From: Mariniphaga sp.
GTDB taxonomy: Bacteria; Bacteroidota; Bacteroidia; Bacteroidales; Prolixibacteraceae
NCBI GenBank assembly: GCA_010906965.1
Contig: JAAFHB010000004.1
Span: forward strand, 1 to 64,000
Direction of reading: 5' to 3'
DNA length: 64,000 bases
Positions 27,135-35,582 of this stretch are shown here, piece after piece. Each line of letters begins with the position of its first letter. Positions within the stretch are counted from its first letter, which is position 1. A model generated the notes under the pieces. That model saw nothing but the letters and a program-made list of their open reading frames with translations, ran no database searches and was not told the DNA's origin. The position numbers and the translations under genes were made by a program.

Positions 27135-28682
27135 ATGAAGACTTCGCAATTATTCAGTACGAAACCTTTTCATCAATTGATACATCATGCCAATGAAGAT
27201 AATGGCATGAAAAGAGCGCTCAGCGCTACAAACCTTACCACTCTTGGTATTGGTGCAGTTATTGGAGCCGGTATCTTTGTTTTAACCGGACAAGCTGCTG
27301 CACAATATGCCGGACCGGGAATCGTGATATCATTTCTGATTTCCGGTCTGGCATGTTTGTTTGCAGGATTGTGTTATGCCGAATTTGCTTCGATGATCCC
27401 CATTTCAGGAAGCGCTTACACTTATGCATATGCCACCCTCGGCGAATTTATTGCATGGATCATCGGATGGGATCTCATTCTCGAATATTTATTTGCTGCT
27501 TCCACGGTTTCGGTAGGTTGGTCGGGATATGTCGTTAGTTTTCTGAAAGATTTTGGCATTTTTATTCCTCCCCAGTTTACGGCCGCATGGAGTACTGTTT
27601 TGGTTGATATTCCAAACCTTGGATGGAAACCACTTACAAGTCAAATTACCGACAGTTTAGTCGCTTCCGGAATTGTCGTTAGTAGTCTTCCCCATATTAC
27701 AGCCGTATTAAATCTTCCTGCAATGTTTATTATTGCAGCAATTACTGTCTTGCTTATTATCGGAATTAAAGAATCTGCCAGCTTTAATAATATCATGGTT
27801 ATGATTAAAGTATTCGTGATTCTACTTTTTATCGGTATAGGCTTTTTCTTTGTCAATAAGGCAAACTGGCATCCGTTTATTCCGGAGAATACAGGGGTTT
27901 GGGGTCATTTCGGATGGAGTGGAATACTTCGGGGTTCTGCAGTCATCTTTTTCGCTTATATCGGGTTCGATGCTGTCTCGACCGCAGCCCAGGAAGCGAA
28001 GAATCCGCAGCGCGACATGCCGATTGGTATTCTGGGATCACTGGGTATCTCTACCGTTTTATACATCCTGGTCGCGATTGTGTTAACAGGAATTGTAAGC
28101 TATACTTTTCTGAATGTTGCCGATCCGATTGCCGTTGGAGTTGACGCGATGGGGAAGGGGCTTTTCTGGTTACGACCCATCATTAAAATTGCAGCAATTG
28201 CAGGTTTAAGCTCCGTCGTACTTGTGATGATGCTTGGTCAGCCACGAATTTTTTATGCAATGTCCAAAGACGGATTACTGCCACCACGCTTTGCAAAAAT
28301 ACATCCCCGTTTTAAAACACCTTATTTCAGCACTATTATTACCGGAGTTGTTGCATGTATTCTTGCCGGGATCTTACCAATTAATATTCTGGGTGAATTG
28401 GTTTCAATCGGGACATTGCTCGCCTTTGCAATTGTTTGTATTGGCATCCTCTTTTTAAGATACAAGAGCCCTGAACTTAAACGTCCTTTCAGAACACCCT
28501 GGGTTCCGCTTATTCCTATACTTGGAGCATCTATCTGCCTGCTTCAAATGTATTCCTTACCTTTCGACACATGGCTTCGTTTAATCGTCTGGATGGCGAT
28601 TGGCATGGTCATCTATTTTACTTATAGTATTCGACACAGTGTTTTAAGAAATGAAACCCAGCAGGACAAAACGAAGCGCTAG
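27135..28682 (+). CDS. APC-family amino acid permease (cationic amino acid transporter type)
   Basis: A 515-aa transporter with about 12 to 14 helices. The N-terminal region [19 protein letters not shown] is the substrate- and ion-binding unwound helix of APC carriers. [28 protein letters not shown] is split in the same way as in the CAT subfamily, and [11 protein letters not shown] near the end is also typical of it. It would import amino acids or be a proton-coupled exchanger; the substrate is not certain. It follows the small hypothetical gene by 52 bp and is not obviously part of an operon with the methyltransferase downstream. Confidence 0.88.
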   Translation: MKTSQLFSTKPFHQLIHHANEDNGMKRALSATNLTTLGIGAVIGAGIFVLTGQAAAQYAGPGIVISFLISGLACLFAGLCYAEFASMIPISGSAYTYAYATLGEFIAWIIGWDLILEYLFAASTVSVGWSGYVVSFLKDFGIFIPPQFTAAWSTVLVDIPNLGWKPLTSQITDSLVASGIVVSSLPHITAVLNLPAMFIIAAITVLLIIGIKESASFNNIMVMIKVFVILLFIGIGFFFVNKANWHPFIPENTGVWGHFGWSGILRGSAVIFFAYIGFDAVSTAAQEAKNPQRDMPIGILGSLGISTVLYILVAIVLTGIVSYTFLNVADPIAVGVDAMGKGLFWLRPIIKIAAIAGLSSVVLVMMLGQPRIFYAMSKDGLLPPRFAKIHPRFKTPYFSTIITGVVACILAGILPINILGELVSIGTLLAFAIVCIGILFLRYKSPELKRPFRTPWVPLIPILGASICLLQMYSLPFDTWLRLIVWMAIGMVIYFTYSIRHSVLRNETQQDKTKR

Positions 28683-28798
28683 TTCTGAAATATTTTAGGC
28701 TCCGGCTTGCTTCCTGGACGGTTACTTTTGCTACAAAGATTAAGCTTCTACGCAGCTATAAAAAAATAAATTCCGTTATACCTAAAATCCATCTGCTG

Positions 28799-29425
28799 AT
28801 GAACCCTTCTACTTTAATCAACTCAAATCGCTGGAACCGGTTTCGGTATACGCTTTATGCACCCGGTTATGATATTGCAGGCCGGATATTTTCGAAATCA
28901 CGAAATAGATCAATCAACGAACTTGGAATTAACCCGGACGACGAAGTATTGATTGTTGGGGCAGGTACTGGTCTCGATCTTGAATTTATCACGCAGGATT
29001 GCCACATCATTGCGACCGATATTACACCGGCAATGATAACGCAAACCATCAAAAAGAACACAATTTTAAAACTTAATCTGACAGCAGTTGTAATGGATGG
29101 GCAGCACCTGAACTTTGCCGACAATTCCGTTGACAAAATAATACTCCACCTGATACTGGCCGTTATTCCTGATCCTGTACTTTGTTTAAAAGAGTGTGAA
29201 AGGGTGCTGAAACCAGGGGGAAGGATCACCATCTTTGATAAGTTTGTTCCCAAAGGGCGCCCGCTTTCGTTTTGGAGGAAATTTTTCAATCCCCTCACCA
29301 ATTTATTATTCAGTAATATAAACCGCCGGTTCGAAAGCATCGTCTGCGCAACCAGTTTAATAACGGAATCGGATGTCGCAGCCGATTTTAATGGCAATTT
29401 CAGATTAATCAGGTTAGTAAAATAA
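28799..29425 (+). CDS. Class I SAM-dependent methyltransferase (UbiE/PmtA-like)
   Basis: A 208-aa protein with motif I VLIVGAGTGLDLEFI, an acidic motif II residue in IATDITPAM, and KECERVLKPGGRITIFDKF. These are signs of a Methyltransf_11 enzyme. The N-terminus (RYTLYAPGYDIAGRIF) resembles the short enzymes that methylate phosphatidylethanolamine or quinones. The substrate cannot be told from sequence. It stands alone between the permease and a 400-bp gap. Confidence 0.78.
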   Translation: MNPSTLINSNRWNRFRYTLYAPGYDIAGRIFSKSRNRSINELGINPDDEVLIVGAGTGLDLEFITQDCHIIATDITPAMITQTIKKNTILKLNLTAVVMDGQHLNFADNSVDKIILHLILAVIPDPVLCLKECERVLKPGGRITIFDKFVPKGRPLSFWRKFFNPLTNLLFSNINRRFESIVCATSLITESDVAADFNGNFRLIRLVK

Positions 29426-29827
29426 TGTACCGACGTCTCTACCCATCATCACATGCGTGGAAAGTAATTCCAAAGAACTGACCACCTTTTTCCCACGTAT
29501 TCTGACCAGGATTATTTTTATCCTTTGTTTTTTATTGGCAGGCCATTACAATCACCTTATTGTTGTTTTATTGCCTGTTGGCAGTCGATCCGTGGTGGAA
29601 CTGACTGATTCTTTGTGTGCATTTTCATATTCGTGAACAATAATCCGTTAATGTGGTTTAATAGAAATCCATTTGATGTCTCGGAAAAATTTCCGACAGT
29701 CCAAATGAACTACTTTGGTATTTCGGAAAAATTTCGAAGGATATTTCACGGAAATAGTGGGTTTATAATTGGAATCATATAGCCAGATTACAAACGGGAT
29801 TGATGTTAACTTATTCTATTTTAGCAT
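29426..29827. other. Gap with a repeated dyad upstream of a kinase gene
   Basis: No gene is supported in this 400-bp stretch. Near its right end TCGGAAAAATTTC occurs twice, at 29680-29692 and 29723-29735, 43 bp apart; the first is part of the dyad TCGGAAA-N2-TTTCCGA (29680-29695). These are candidate operator sites for the sensor kinase that follows. Confidence 0.4.
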
Positions 29828-30823
29828 ATGAGAACGGAAAGAGTTTTAACTTTTAAAAGAATAAAATTCCAGCATAGAATAACCATTCTATATTTTATTG
29901 TCGGCTTGCTATGGATCTATTTATCCGACACTATTTTTAGTAGTATTATCGGAGATAGGGAAGTATTGCTTGGAATTCAGATATTAAAAGGCTTTCTGTA
30001 CGTTTTAATTACTTCACTTCTGTTGTTTTTTTTAATAAATAACCATTTGAAGATGCTGCAAATAGCAAAAGAAAAAGCCGAGGAAAGTGATCGCTTAAAA
30101 TCAGCCTTCTTAGCCAACATGAGTCACGAAATCCGCACGCCAATGAATGGTATTCTGGGTTTTGCCGAACTGCTCAAAGAACCAAAACTAAATGACAAAG
30201 AGCAGTTGGAGTACATCGGTATCATCGAAAAAAGCGGTAACCGATTGCTTAATATTATCAATGATATTATTGATATATCGAAAATAGAAGCGGGACAAGT
30301 GGAGGTTAATATTGTCGAATCAAATATCAATGATCAAATCGAATACATTGATATGTTTTTTCAACCTGAATTCGAAAGAAAAGGTTTGAAACACTCATTC
30401 AAAAATGGCTTATCAGCGAATGAGTCCATCATTAAAACAGACCGCGAGAAAATCTATGCTATTCTGTCAAACCTTGTTAAAAATGCAATTAAATATACGA
30501 ATACCGGCTCAATAGAATTTGGATATGACATTGTAAGGACACAGCCTGGTGCAGCTGCTCAAGATCAGTTATTTCTACAGTTTTACATTAAAGACACAGG
30601 GATCGGGATTCCAAAAGACAGACAGAAGGCTGTTTTTGAACGATTTATTCAGGCGGATATTTCCGATAAGATGGCATTGCAGGGAGCCGGCCTGGGATTG
30701 TCGATTTCGAAAGCTTATGTGGAAATGCTGGGAGGGAAAATGTGGGTTGAAAGTGAGCCTGGAAGCGGGACAATATTTTATTTTACGATTCCATATAATT
30801 CTGAAAATAAACCTGACCGTTGA
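29828..30823 (+). CDS. Membrane sensor histidine kinase
   Basis: A 331-aa kinase with two N-terminal membrane helices (about residues 17-38 and 50-73), no extracytoplasmic domain, a short linker and HisKA with His100 (ANMSHEIRTPMNGI). The HATPase domain has intact N (NLVKNAIKYT), G1 (DTGIGIP) and G2 (GAGLGLSIS) boxes. With a loop of only about ten residues between helices, it probably senses membrane state or a small lipophilic signal. It has no partner response regulator next to it. Two repeated dyads lie upstream. Confidence 0.87.
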   Translation: MRTERVLTFKRIKFQHRITILYFIVGLLWIYLSDTIFSSIIGDREVLLGIQILKGFLYVLITSLLLFFLINNHLKMLQIAKEKAEESDRLKSAFLANMSHEIRTPMNGILGFAELLKEPKLNDKEQLEYIGIIEKSGNRLLNIINDIIDISKIEAGQVEVNIVESNINDQIEYIDMFFQPEFERKGLKHSFKNGLSANESIIKTDREKIYAILSNLVKNAIKYTNTGSIEFGYDIVRTQPGAAAQDQLFLQFYIKDTGIGIPKDRQKAVFERFIQADISDKMALQGAGLGLSISKAYVEMLGGKMWVESEPGSGTIFYFTIPYNSENKPDR

Positions 30824-30914
30824 TATTGCAAAAGCCAAAAATCTTTCTGTCCCCGCTCATGGATTTAAAGATTCGCTTAACCTTCAACTCGGTAGCACAT
30901 TGATTTATTGTTAT

Positions 30915-30922
30915 TACTTTTG
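30915..30922 (+). promoter_or_regulatory. -7 box that fixes the start of the epimerase gene
   Basis: TACTTTTG matches TAnnTTTG and lies 33 bp before the ATG at 30956. It falls inside the longer frame beginning at 30908, so the shorter start is preferred. Confidence 0.45.
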
Positions 30923-30955
30923 GACGTTGCAAGACGACACACTCAAATTACTACA

Positions 30956-31888
30956 ATGCAAACAATTTTAGGTGCTGGTGGATCAATAAGTATTGAACTG
31001 GCCAAATCGTTGAAATATTTCACAGATGATATCAGGTTGGTTGGTCGTAATCCAAAGAAAGTAAACGAGACAGACCAATTGTTTCCTGCTGATTTAACGG
31101 CCCCGGAACAGGTGTTTAAAGCTGTTGCAGGTTCCGAAATCGTTTACCTCACCGTTGGACTCGAATATAGTGCAAAGGTGTGGCAGAAACAATGGCCCCC
31201 GCTCATGCAAAATGTAATTGATGCATGTATTGCGAATAATGCGAAGCTGGTCTTCTTCGACAATGTTTATTCAATCGGCGGCGATTTTGTAAAGCACATT
31301 ACCGAAGAAACGCCCATCTATCCGACAAGCAAAAAAGGTGAAGTCAGGGCACAGGTTGACCTTTTGCTGCTCGATAAGATGAAAGCAGGAAAGATCAAAG
31401 CCATTATTGCACGCGCACCCGATTTCTATGGTGTAGATATTGACAAAAGTATTTTGATGTCTTTAATTTACAAAAATCTTGCTGCAGGGAAAAAAGCGCA
31501 ATGGATGTTTAATGCGAAGGTTAAACACTCTTATATTTATACGCGTGATGCCGGAGCTGCTACTGCTTTACTTGGGAATACGCCCGATGCCTATAATCAA
31601 ATATGGAATCTTCCAACCGATCGCAGATCGATGAATGCAGAACAATGGATCGACCTTTTTTCGAAAGAGATGGGAAAGCGTAATGAATACAAATTGATTT
31701 CGGGATGGATGGTGCGATTGTTGGGTGTTTTCATCCCTTTTTTGAAAGAGCTCTTTGAAATGCGCTACCAGTTCGACCGCGATTATTTTTTCGATAGTAT
31801 CAAGTTCGAAAAGTATTTTAAATACCAGCCAACCAAATATCAGGATGGTGTTAAAGAGATTGTTCAGAAACTCGCTACAAAGAAATGA
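30956..31888 (+). CDS. NAD(P)-dependent epimerase/dehydratase (extended SDR-like)
   Basis: A 310-aa Rossmann-fold protein. The nucleotide motif GAGGSISIELAKSL is at the N-terminus, and DNVYSIGG with YPTSKKGEVRAQVD is reminiscent of the Ser/Tyr-x3-Lys region. ARAPDFYGVD lies in the substrate-facing part. It resembles the atypical SDRs annotated as NAD-dependent epimerases, and the substrate is unknown. The start at 30956 (MQTILGAGG) is chosen because it puts the glycine motif at the usual distance and leaves a promoter box upstream. It is 9 bp ahead of the metallophosphoesterase gene. Confidence 0.8.
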   Translation: MQTILGAGGSISIELAKSLKYFTDDIRLVGRNPKKVNETDQLFPADLTAPEQVFKAVAGSEIVYLTVGLEYSAKVWQKQWPPLMQNVIDACIANNAKLVFFDNVYSIGGDFVKHITEETPIYPTSKKGEVRAQVDLLLLDKMKAGKIKAIIARAPDFYGVDIDKSILMSLIYKNLAAGKKAQWMFNAKVKHSYIYTRDAGAATALLGNTPDAYNQIWNLPTDRRSMNAEQWIDLFSKEMGKRNEYKLISGWMVRLLGVFIPFLKELFEMRYQFDRDYFFDSIKFEKYFKYQPTKYQDGVKEIVQKLATKK

Positions 31889-31897
31889 AAGCTTTAA

Positions 31898-32731
31898 ATG
31901 ACGATTTTACTTCAAAATAAATTGATTATTAGGCTATTGATCATATCAGGTCTCTTCTTTCTCTCTTATAGCTTTTTCGAATCGCGGTGGATAAAAATCA
32001 CCGAAATCGAAATCAAATCAGTTGACGTGCCTGATTCGTTTGACGGATCAAAAATTGTTTTTATATCTGATATTCACCGGGGACCATTCCTTTCTGCTCA
32101 GCGGCTATCTGGCATTGTCGATCGGATTAATGCGATCGAACCCGAAGTGATTATTTTAGGTGGCGATTATGTCCATTATAATATCAAATATGTTGAACCG
32201 GCTTTTATCGGATTCAGTAAACTTCGTGCCGATCTGGGCGTTTACGCCGTTTTAGGAAATCATGATCATTATGCAGATGCCGGTTTTACCAGGAAGATGA
32301 TGACGAAATATGGGATTAATAACATTGATAACCAATCTTCGTGGGTAAGGAAGGGCAATGATAGTATCAAAATCGGGGGAGTTGGAGATATGTGGGAGGA
32401 CATACAACAACCTGAAAACACGTTTAAAGGATTAAAGGAATCGAACTTTGCCATTTTGGTTACCCACAATCCCGATTATATCGAAAGGATGAATACTGAT
32501 CTGATTGATTTAACCCTTTCTGGTCATACGCATGGCGGACAGATCACCTTTTTTGGTTTGTGGGCTCCCATTTTACCTTCCCTATATGGACAGAAGTATC
32601 GGTATGGCTTAGTTGACTGGGGAAAGATGAAATCTTATATCTCATCCGGCGTTGGAGCTGTTGACCTTCCTTTCCGATTTTTCTGCAGACCCGAAATAGT
32701 TGTTATCAGGCTTAAGAAGACAAAATTGTAA
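31898..32731 (+). CDS. Membrane-anchored metallophosphoesterase
   Basis: A 277-aa protein with an N-terminal membrane helix and a calcineurin-like phosphoesterase domain. The metal-binding motifs appear in order: FISDIHRG, LGGDYVHYN, LGNHDHYAD, THNPDY and SGHTHGGQ. The layout is that of the YkuE/YaeI group, some of which act on UDP-diacylglucosamine or related lipid substrates. It follows the epimerase by 9 bp, probably in one transcript. Its 3' end overlaps a doubtful minus-strand frame. Confidence 0.87.
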   Translation: MTILLQNKLIIRLLIISGLFFLSYSFFESRWIKITEIEIKSVDVPDSFDGSKIVFISDIHRGPFLSAQRLSGIVDRINAIEPEVIILGGDYVHYNIKYVEPAFIGFSKLRADLGVYAVLGNHDHYADAGFTRKMMTKYGINNIDNQSSWVRKGNDSIKIGGVGDMWEDIQQPENTFKGLKESNFAILVTHNPDYIERMNTDLIDLTLSGHTHGGQITFFGLWAPILPSLYGQKYRYGLVDWGKMKSYISSGVGAVDLPFRFFCRPEIVVIRLKKTKL

Positions 32732-32862
32732 TTAGCCAAATTCCATTCATCCTCAAAATCGGGGTATTCGCCGATATATTCTGACAATTGGTCAGTATTT
32801 ATTTTTTTAATTTGAAGGGATAAACCAGCTTTGTTGTGTAAATTGATAATACGATCAGCCAT
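32635..32862 (-). CDS. Doubtful short frame after the TonB receptor
   Basis: A 75-aa frame begins 8 bp after the TonB receptor stop with MADRIINLHNKAGLSLQIKK. The first 45 residues look protein-like, but the last third lies on top of the metallophosphoesterase gene in antisense. No recognised family. It may be a real tiny gene whose tail overlaps its convergent neighbour, a remnant, or chance. Confidence 0.25.
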   Translation of the reverse strand: MADRIINLHNKAGLSLQIKKINTDQLSEYIGEYPDFEDEWNLANYNFVFLSLITTISGLQKNRKGRSTAPTPDEI

Positions 32863-32870
32863 GAACTGTT

Positions 32871-35228
32871 TTAAAACCTGAAATTCCAGGTAACTGAAGG
32901 AATGACAGAGAAAAGATAAAGTTTTACAGCTTCAGTTTGAGATGAATTACCTTCTTTTGTCTGGAATGAAATTGAGTAAGCATTTTTTCGGCCATAAGCA
33001 TTGAAAACGCCGAAGCTAAGTTCCGATCTGAATTTTGGTGTTTCCTTTAACAATAAACTTGCTCCAAGATCTAAACGGTGATAAGCCGGCATCCGATATC
33101 CATTTCGACTTGTGTAATAGTTCACAATATTATCATCGATTTCATATTTTCCGCTCGGAAAAGTAATCGCGTTTCCGGTATAATAGACCCATGTTGCTGA
33201 TAAGGAAAGCTTTTTGCCCGCTTTTAAGTTTGTTACTATTGAGATATCGTGTGTGCGATCCTGCCGCGCCGGATACCATGATCCATCATTAATCTCATCA
33301 AATCGTTTTTCTGTCCGTGATAAAGTGTAAGAGATCCATCCCGTAAAAATACCATCGTCTTTTTTGCATAGAAACTCAAGTCCGTACGAACGTCCTTTCC
33401 CGAAAAGAAGTTCTGCTTCAGCATTTTCATTTAGAAATACGTCAGCGTTATTCCTGTAATCGATCTGGTTCTCCATGTCCTTATAATATCCTTCAACCGA
33501 AAAATTAATTCCGTTCGACTTAAACTGCCTGAAATATCCTGCCGATATTTGTGATATAAACTGCGGTTTGATGTTGTTCGAGCTCGGCAGCCAATAATCG
33601 ACAGGAGTGCCAACCGAAGAATTCGACAACAAATGAATGTATTGGCTCATACGGTTGTATCCGGCTTTAATCGAAGATTGGTCAGATATGAGCCAGGTTA
33701 AGTTAAATCTTGGTTCAAACCCGAAATAGTTACGGTAAAACTTTCCCGAATCAAATGTTTCAGTTTTAGCGATGCTACCTGACGTGTTATAAGTATTCTC
33801 GGTGCCCGGAGCAATTCTCGAGAATGTTGACATTCGAATCCCATAACCAACATTAAGTTTTTCAGATATTTGATGTTCCAAAAATGCATAAATAGCATTC
33901 TCCCAGCCATCCTTTTCAGAGATTTTAAAACTTTGAATGTTTTTGGAACTCGACATTACTTCGCCGGGTTTGAAATGATGAAGCACCGAATTAAACCCGA
34001 AAAGGAAACTAAGATGATTAAACAGCGATAACGCGTAATCCTGTTTGAGAGACAGATCATTAATTCCTGCCTCCAATGAAAATTTTCCATCAATATCTCC
34101 TTCCGTTTTGTAGTTGTAATCGTTGATAACCATTGTTGTATTCGCAAAAAGTGATGGCGAAAACTGATGATTCCAACGAAGTGAGCCCGCTTTATTTCCC
34201 CAGCTAAATCCAAAATCCTTCGCTTGCAATACATCACGACCAAAATATCCCGAAAGAAATACCCGGTTATTCTTATTAATGATCAGATTCGTCTTTAAAT
34301 TTAAATCATAGAAATACAACTTGTTATCCTTTATTTTCTCATCGTTTGACAAAGGAAGAAAAAGATCGGCATAGGTTCTTCGGCCCGAAATCATAAATGA
34401 AGATTTATCCTGCGAAATCGGACCTTCTGCCATCAATCGCGAAGATATCAGGCCAATTCCTCCTGATACATGGTAATCCTTCAGATTTCCCTCTTTCATC
34501 CTGATATCCATCACCGATGAGGCACGGCCACCGTATCGCGCCGGAACGCCACCTTTGTACAACTTAACATCACGAATAACATCGGAGTTGAAGACTGAAA
34601 AGAATCCAAGGAGATGCGAGGGATTAAATACCGGAGCATCATCCAGTAAGATAAGATTCTGATCGGGATTGCCTCCACGGACATAAAATCCTGAATTCCC
34701 TTCACCAACAGGCGAAACGCCTGGCATCAACTGAATCGATTTCAGGATGTCCTGTTCTCCAAAAAGTACCGGGATGGTACTTAACTCTTTGACATCGAGG
34801 CGTACGGTTCCAATTTCATTTTGCCTGATCAGATTTTCTTTAGGATGTCCGATAATGGTAATCTCTTTGATATTGGTTTCCTGGGGTGAAAGTGAAATGT
34901 TTTCATGCAGGTTTTTATCAAAAGGTATCTCCTTTTTAATTGTTTGATATCCGACATATGAGAAAACAACATTGTATTTTCCTTCAGGCAAGGTAATTGA
35001 GAAAAAACCATATTCGTTTGTAGATACACCTGTTTTCAGTGTTTCAGGATAGATGGTGGCATAAATGAGCGCTTCGCCTGAAGTCGCATCGTGGAGATAA
35101 CCACTCAATGTAAATCGTTGCTGAGCCAGGGATATTAAAGGGAAAAACATGTATAGCAGGAAAACAACGCAAAAATGCGCTTTTAACAATGAAGGGATTC
35201 TGGCCGTTTTACTTGTAAAAATAGGCAT
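32871..35228 (-). CDS. TonB-dependent outer membrane receptor
   Basis: A 785-aa receptor. It has a signal peptide ending near SLAQQ, a carboxypeptidase-regulatory-like beta domain (about residues 38-120, typical of this phylum), and a plug (about 130-240, with YVRGGNPDQNLILLDDAPV). A 22-stranded barrel ends in Phe (TWNFRF), as required for assembly. It has no SusD partner, so it is not a SusC of the usual type; it probably imports a siderophore, cofactor or small ligand. It is divergent from a 63-aa gene, and the two -7 boxes are only about 10 bp apart. Confidence 0.88.
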   Translation of the reverse strand: MPIFTSKTARIPSLLKAHFCVVFLLYMFFPLISLAQQRFTLSGYLHDATSGEALIYATIYPETLKTGVSTNEYGFFSITLPEGKYNVVFSYVGYQTIKKEIPFDKNLHENISLSPQETNIKEITIIGHPKENLIRQNEIGTVRLDVKELSTIPVLFGEQDILKSIQLMPGVSPVGEGNSGFYVRGGNPDQNLILLDDAPVFNPSHLLGFFSVFNSDVIRDVKLYKGGVPARYGGRASSVMDIRMKEGNLKDYHVSGGIGLISSRLMAEGPISQDKSSFMISGRRTYADLFLPLSNDEKIKDNKLYFYDLNLKTNLIINKNNRVFLSGYFGRDVLQAKDFGFSWGNKAGSLRWNHQFSPSLFANTTMVINDYNYKTEGDIDGKFSLEAGINDLSLKQDYALSLFNHLSFLFGFNSVLHHFKPGEVMSSSKNIQSFKISEKDGWENAIYAFLEHQISEKLNVGYGIRMSTFSRIAPGTENTYNTSGSIAKTETFDSGKFYRNYFGFEPRFNLTWLISDQSSIKAGYNRMSQYIHLLSNSSVGTPVDYWLPSSNNIKPQFISQISAGYFRQFKSNGINFSVEGYYKDMENQIDYRNNADVFLNENAEAELLFGKGRSYGLEFLCKKDDGIFTGWISYTLSRTEKRFDEINDGSWYPARQDRTHDISIVTNLKAGKKLSLSATWVYYTGNAITFPSGKYEIDDNIVNYYTSRNGYRMPAYHRLDLGASLLLKETPKFRSELSFGVFNAYGRKNAYSISFQTKEGNSSQTEAVKLYLFSVIPSVTWNFRF

Positions 35229-35275
35229 TAATCGAAATTAGATCGTTCGTTTCCGCTAGTCAAACAGATATTCAG

Positions 35276-35301
35276 CAAATTTAGTTTTTTTATTAAATTT
35301 G
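35276..35301. promoter_or_regulatory. Divergent promoter pair
   Basis: TAAATTTG is present on the minus strand at 35276-35283 (towards the TonB receptor) and on the plus strand at 35294-35301 (towards the 63-aa gene). The two -7 boxes are separated by 10 bp, so transcription in the two directions would compete. Confidence 0.5.
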
Positions 35302-35323
35302 GTGTCAAATTATACTTAAGATA

Positions 35324-35515
35324 ATGGATTTCAAAGCAACTAAATTAGTTTACGATGCGCAACTTCAGGGAAAAAATAAAGCGGTTATCTTTTTGGGTCA
35401 TGCCATTTCTGAAGCATACGGCATGAACTATTGCGCACGCTGGCTTAAAGGATTCCTGCCGAAAGATATGACTGTGCGGTTTATTGAAAACAAATCAAGC
35501 TTTATTACCTATTGA
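35324..35515 (+). CDS. Small hypothetical protein
   Basis: A 63-aa soluble protein (MDFKATKLVYDAQLQGKNKA...). I do not recognise a family. The start lies 22 bp after a TAAATTTG box and a strong hairpin follows the stop, so it has the signals of an independent gene. It faces away from the TonB receptor and converges on the GH127 gene. Confidence 0.55.
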   Translation: MDFKATKLVYDAQLQGKNKAVIFLGHAISEAYGMNYCARWLKGFLPKDMTVRFIENKSSFITY

Positions 35516-35528
35516 ACTGTTCGATAGT

Positions 35529-35569
35529 CATATCAATTGCCATAGCTTTAAGCCTTGGCAATTGATATG
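35529..35569. terminator. Hairpin between the 63-aa gene and GH127
   Basis: A perfect 14-bp stem (CATATCAATTGCCA at 35529-35542 with its complement at 35556-35569) closes a 13-base loop and is followed by TTTCTTAACTTTC on the plus strand. It lies between convergent genes. Confidence 0.65.
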
Positions 35570-35582
35570 CTTTCTTAACTTT

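Noticed and set aside
29440-29640. Possible degraded coding sequence in the gap before the sensor kinase
   Set aside because: One frame is open for about 65 codons with a hydrophobic stretch, but there is no start, no recognisable motif and no neighbour to support it.
30908-30955. Longer N-terminus of the epimerase gene
   Set aside because: It would run over a TACTTTTG promoter box and add 16 residues before the Rossmann glycine motif.
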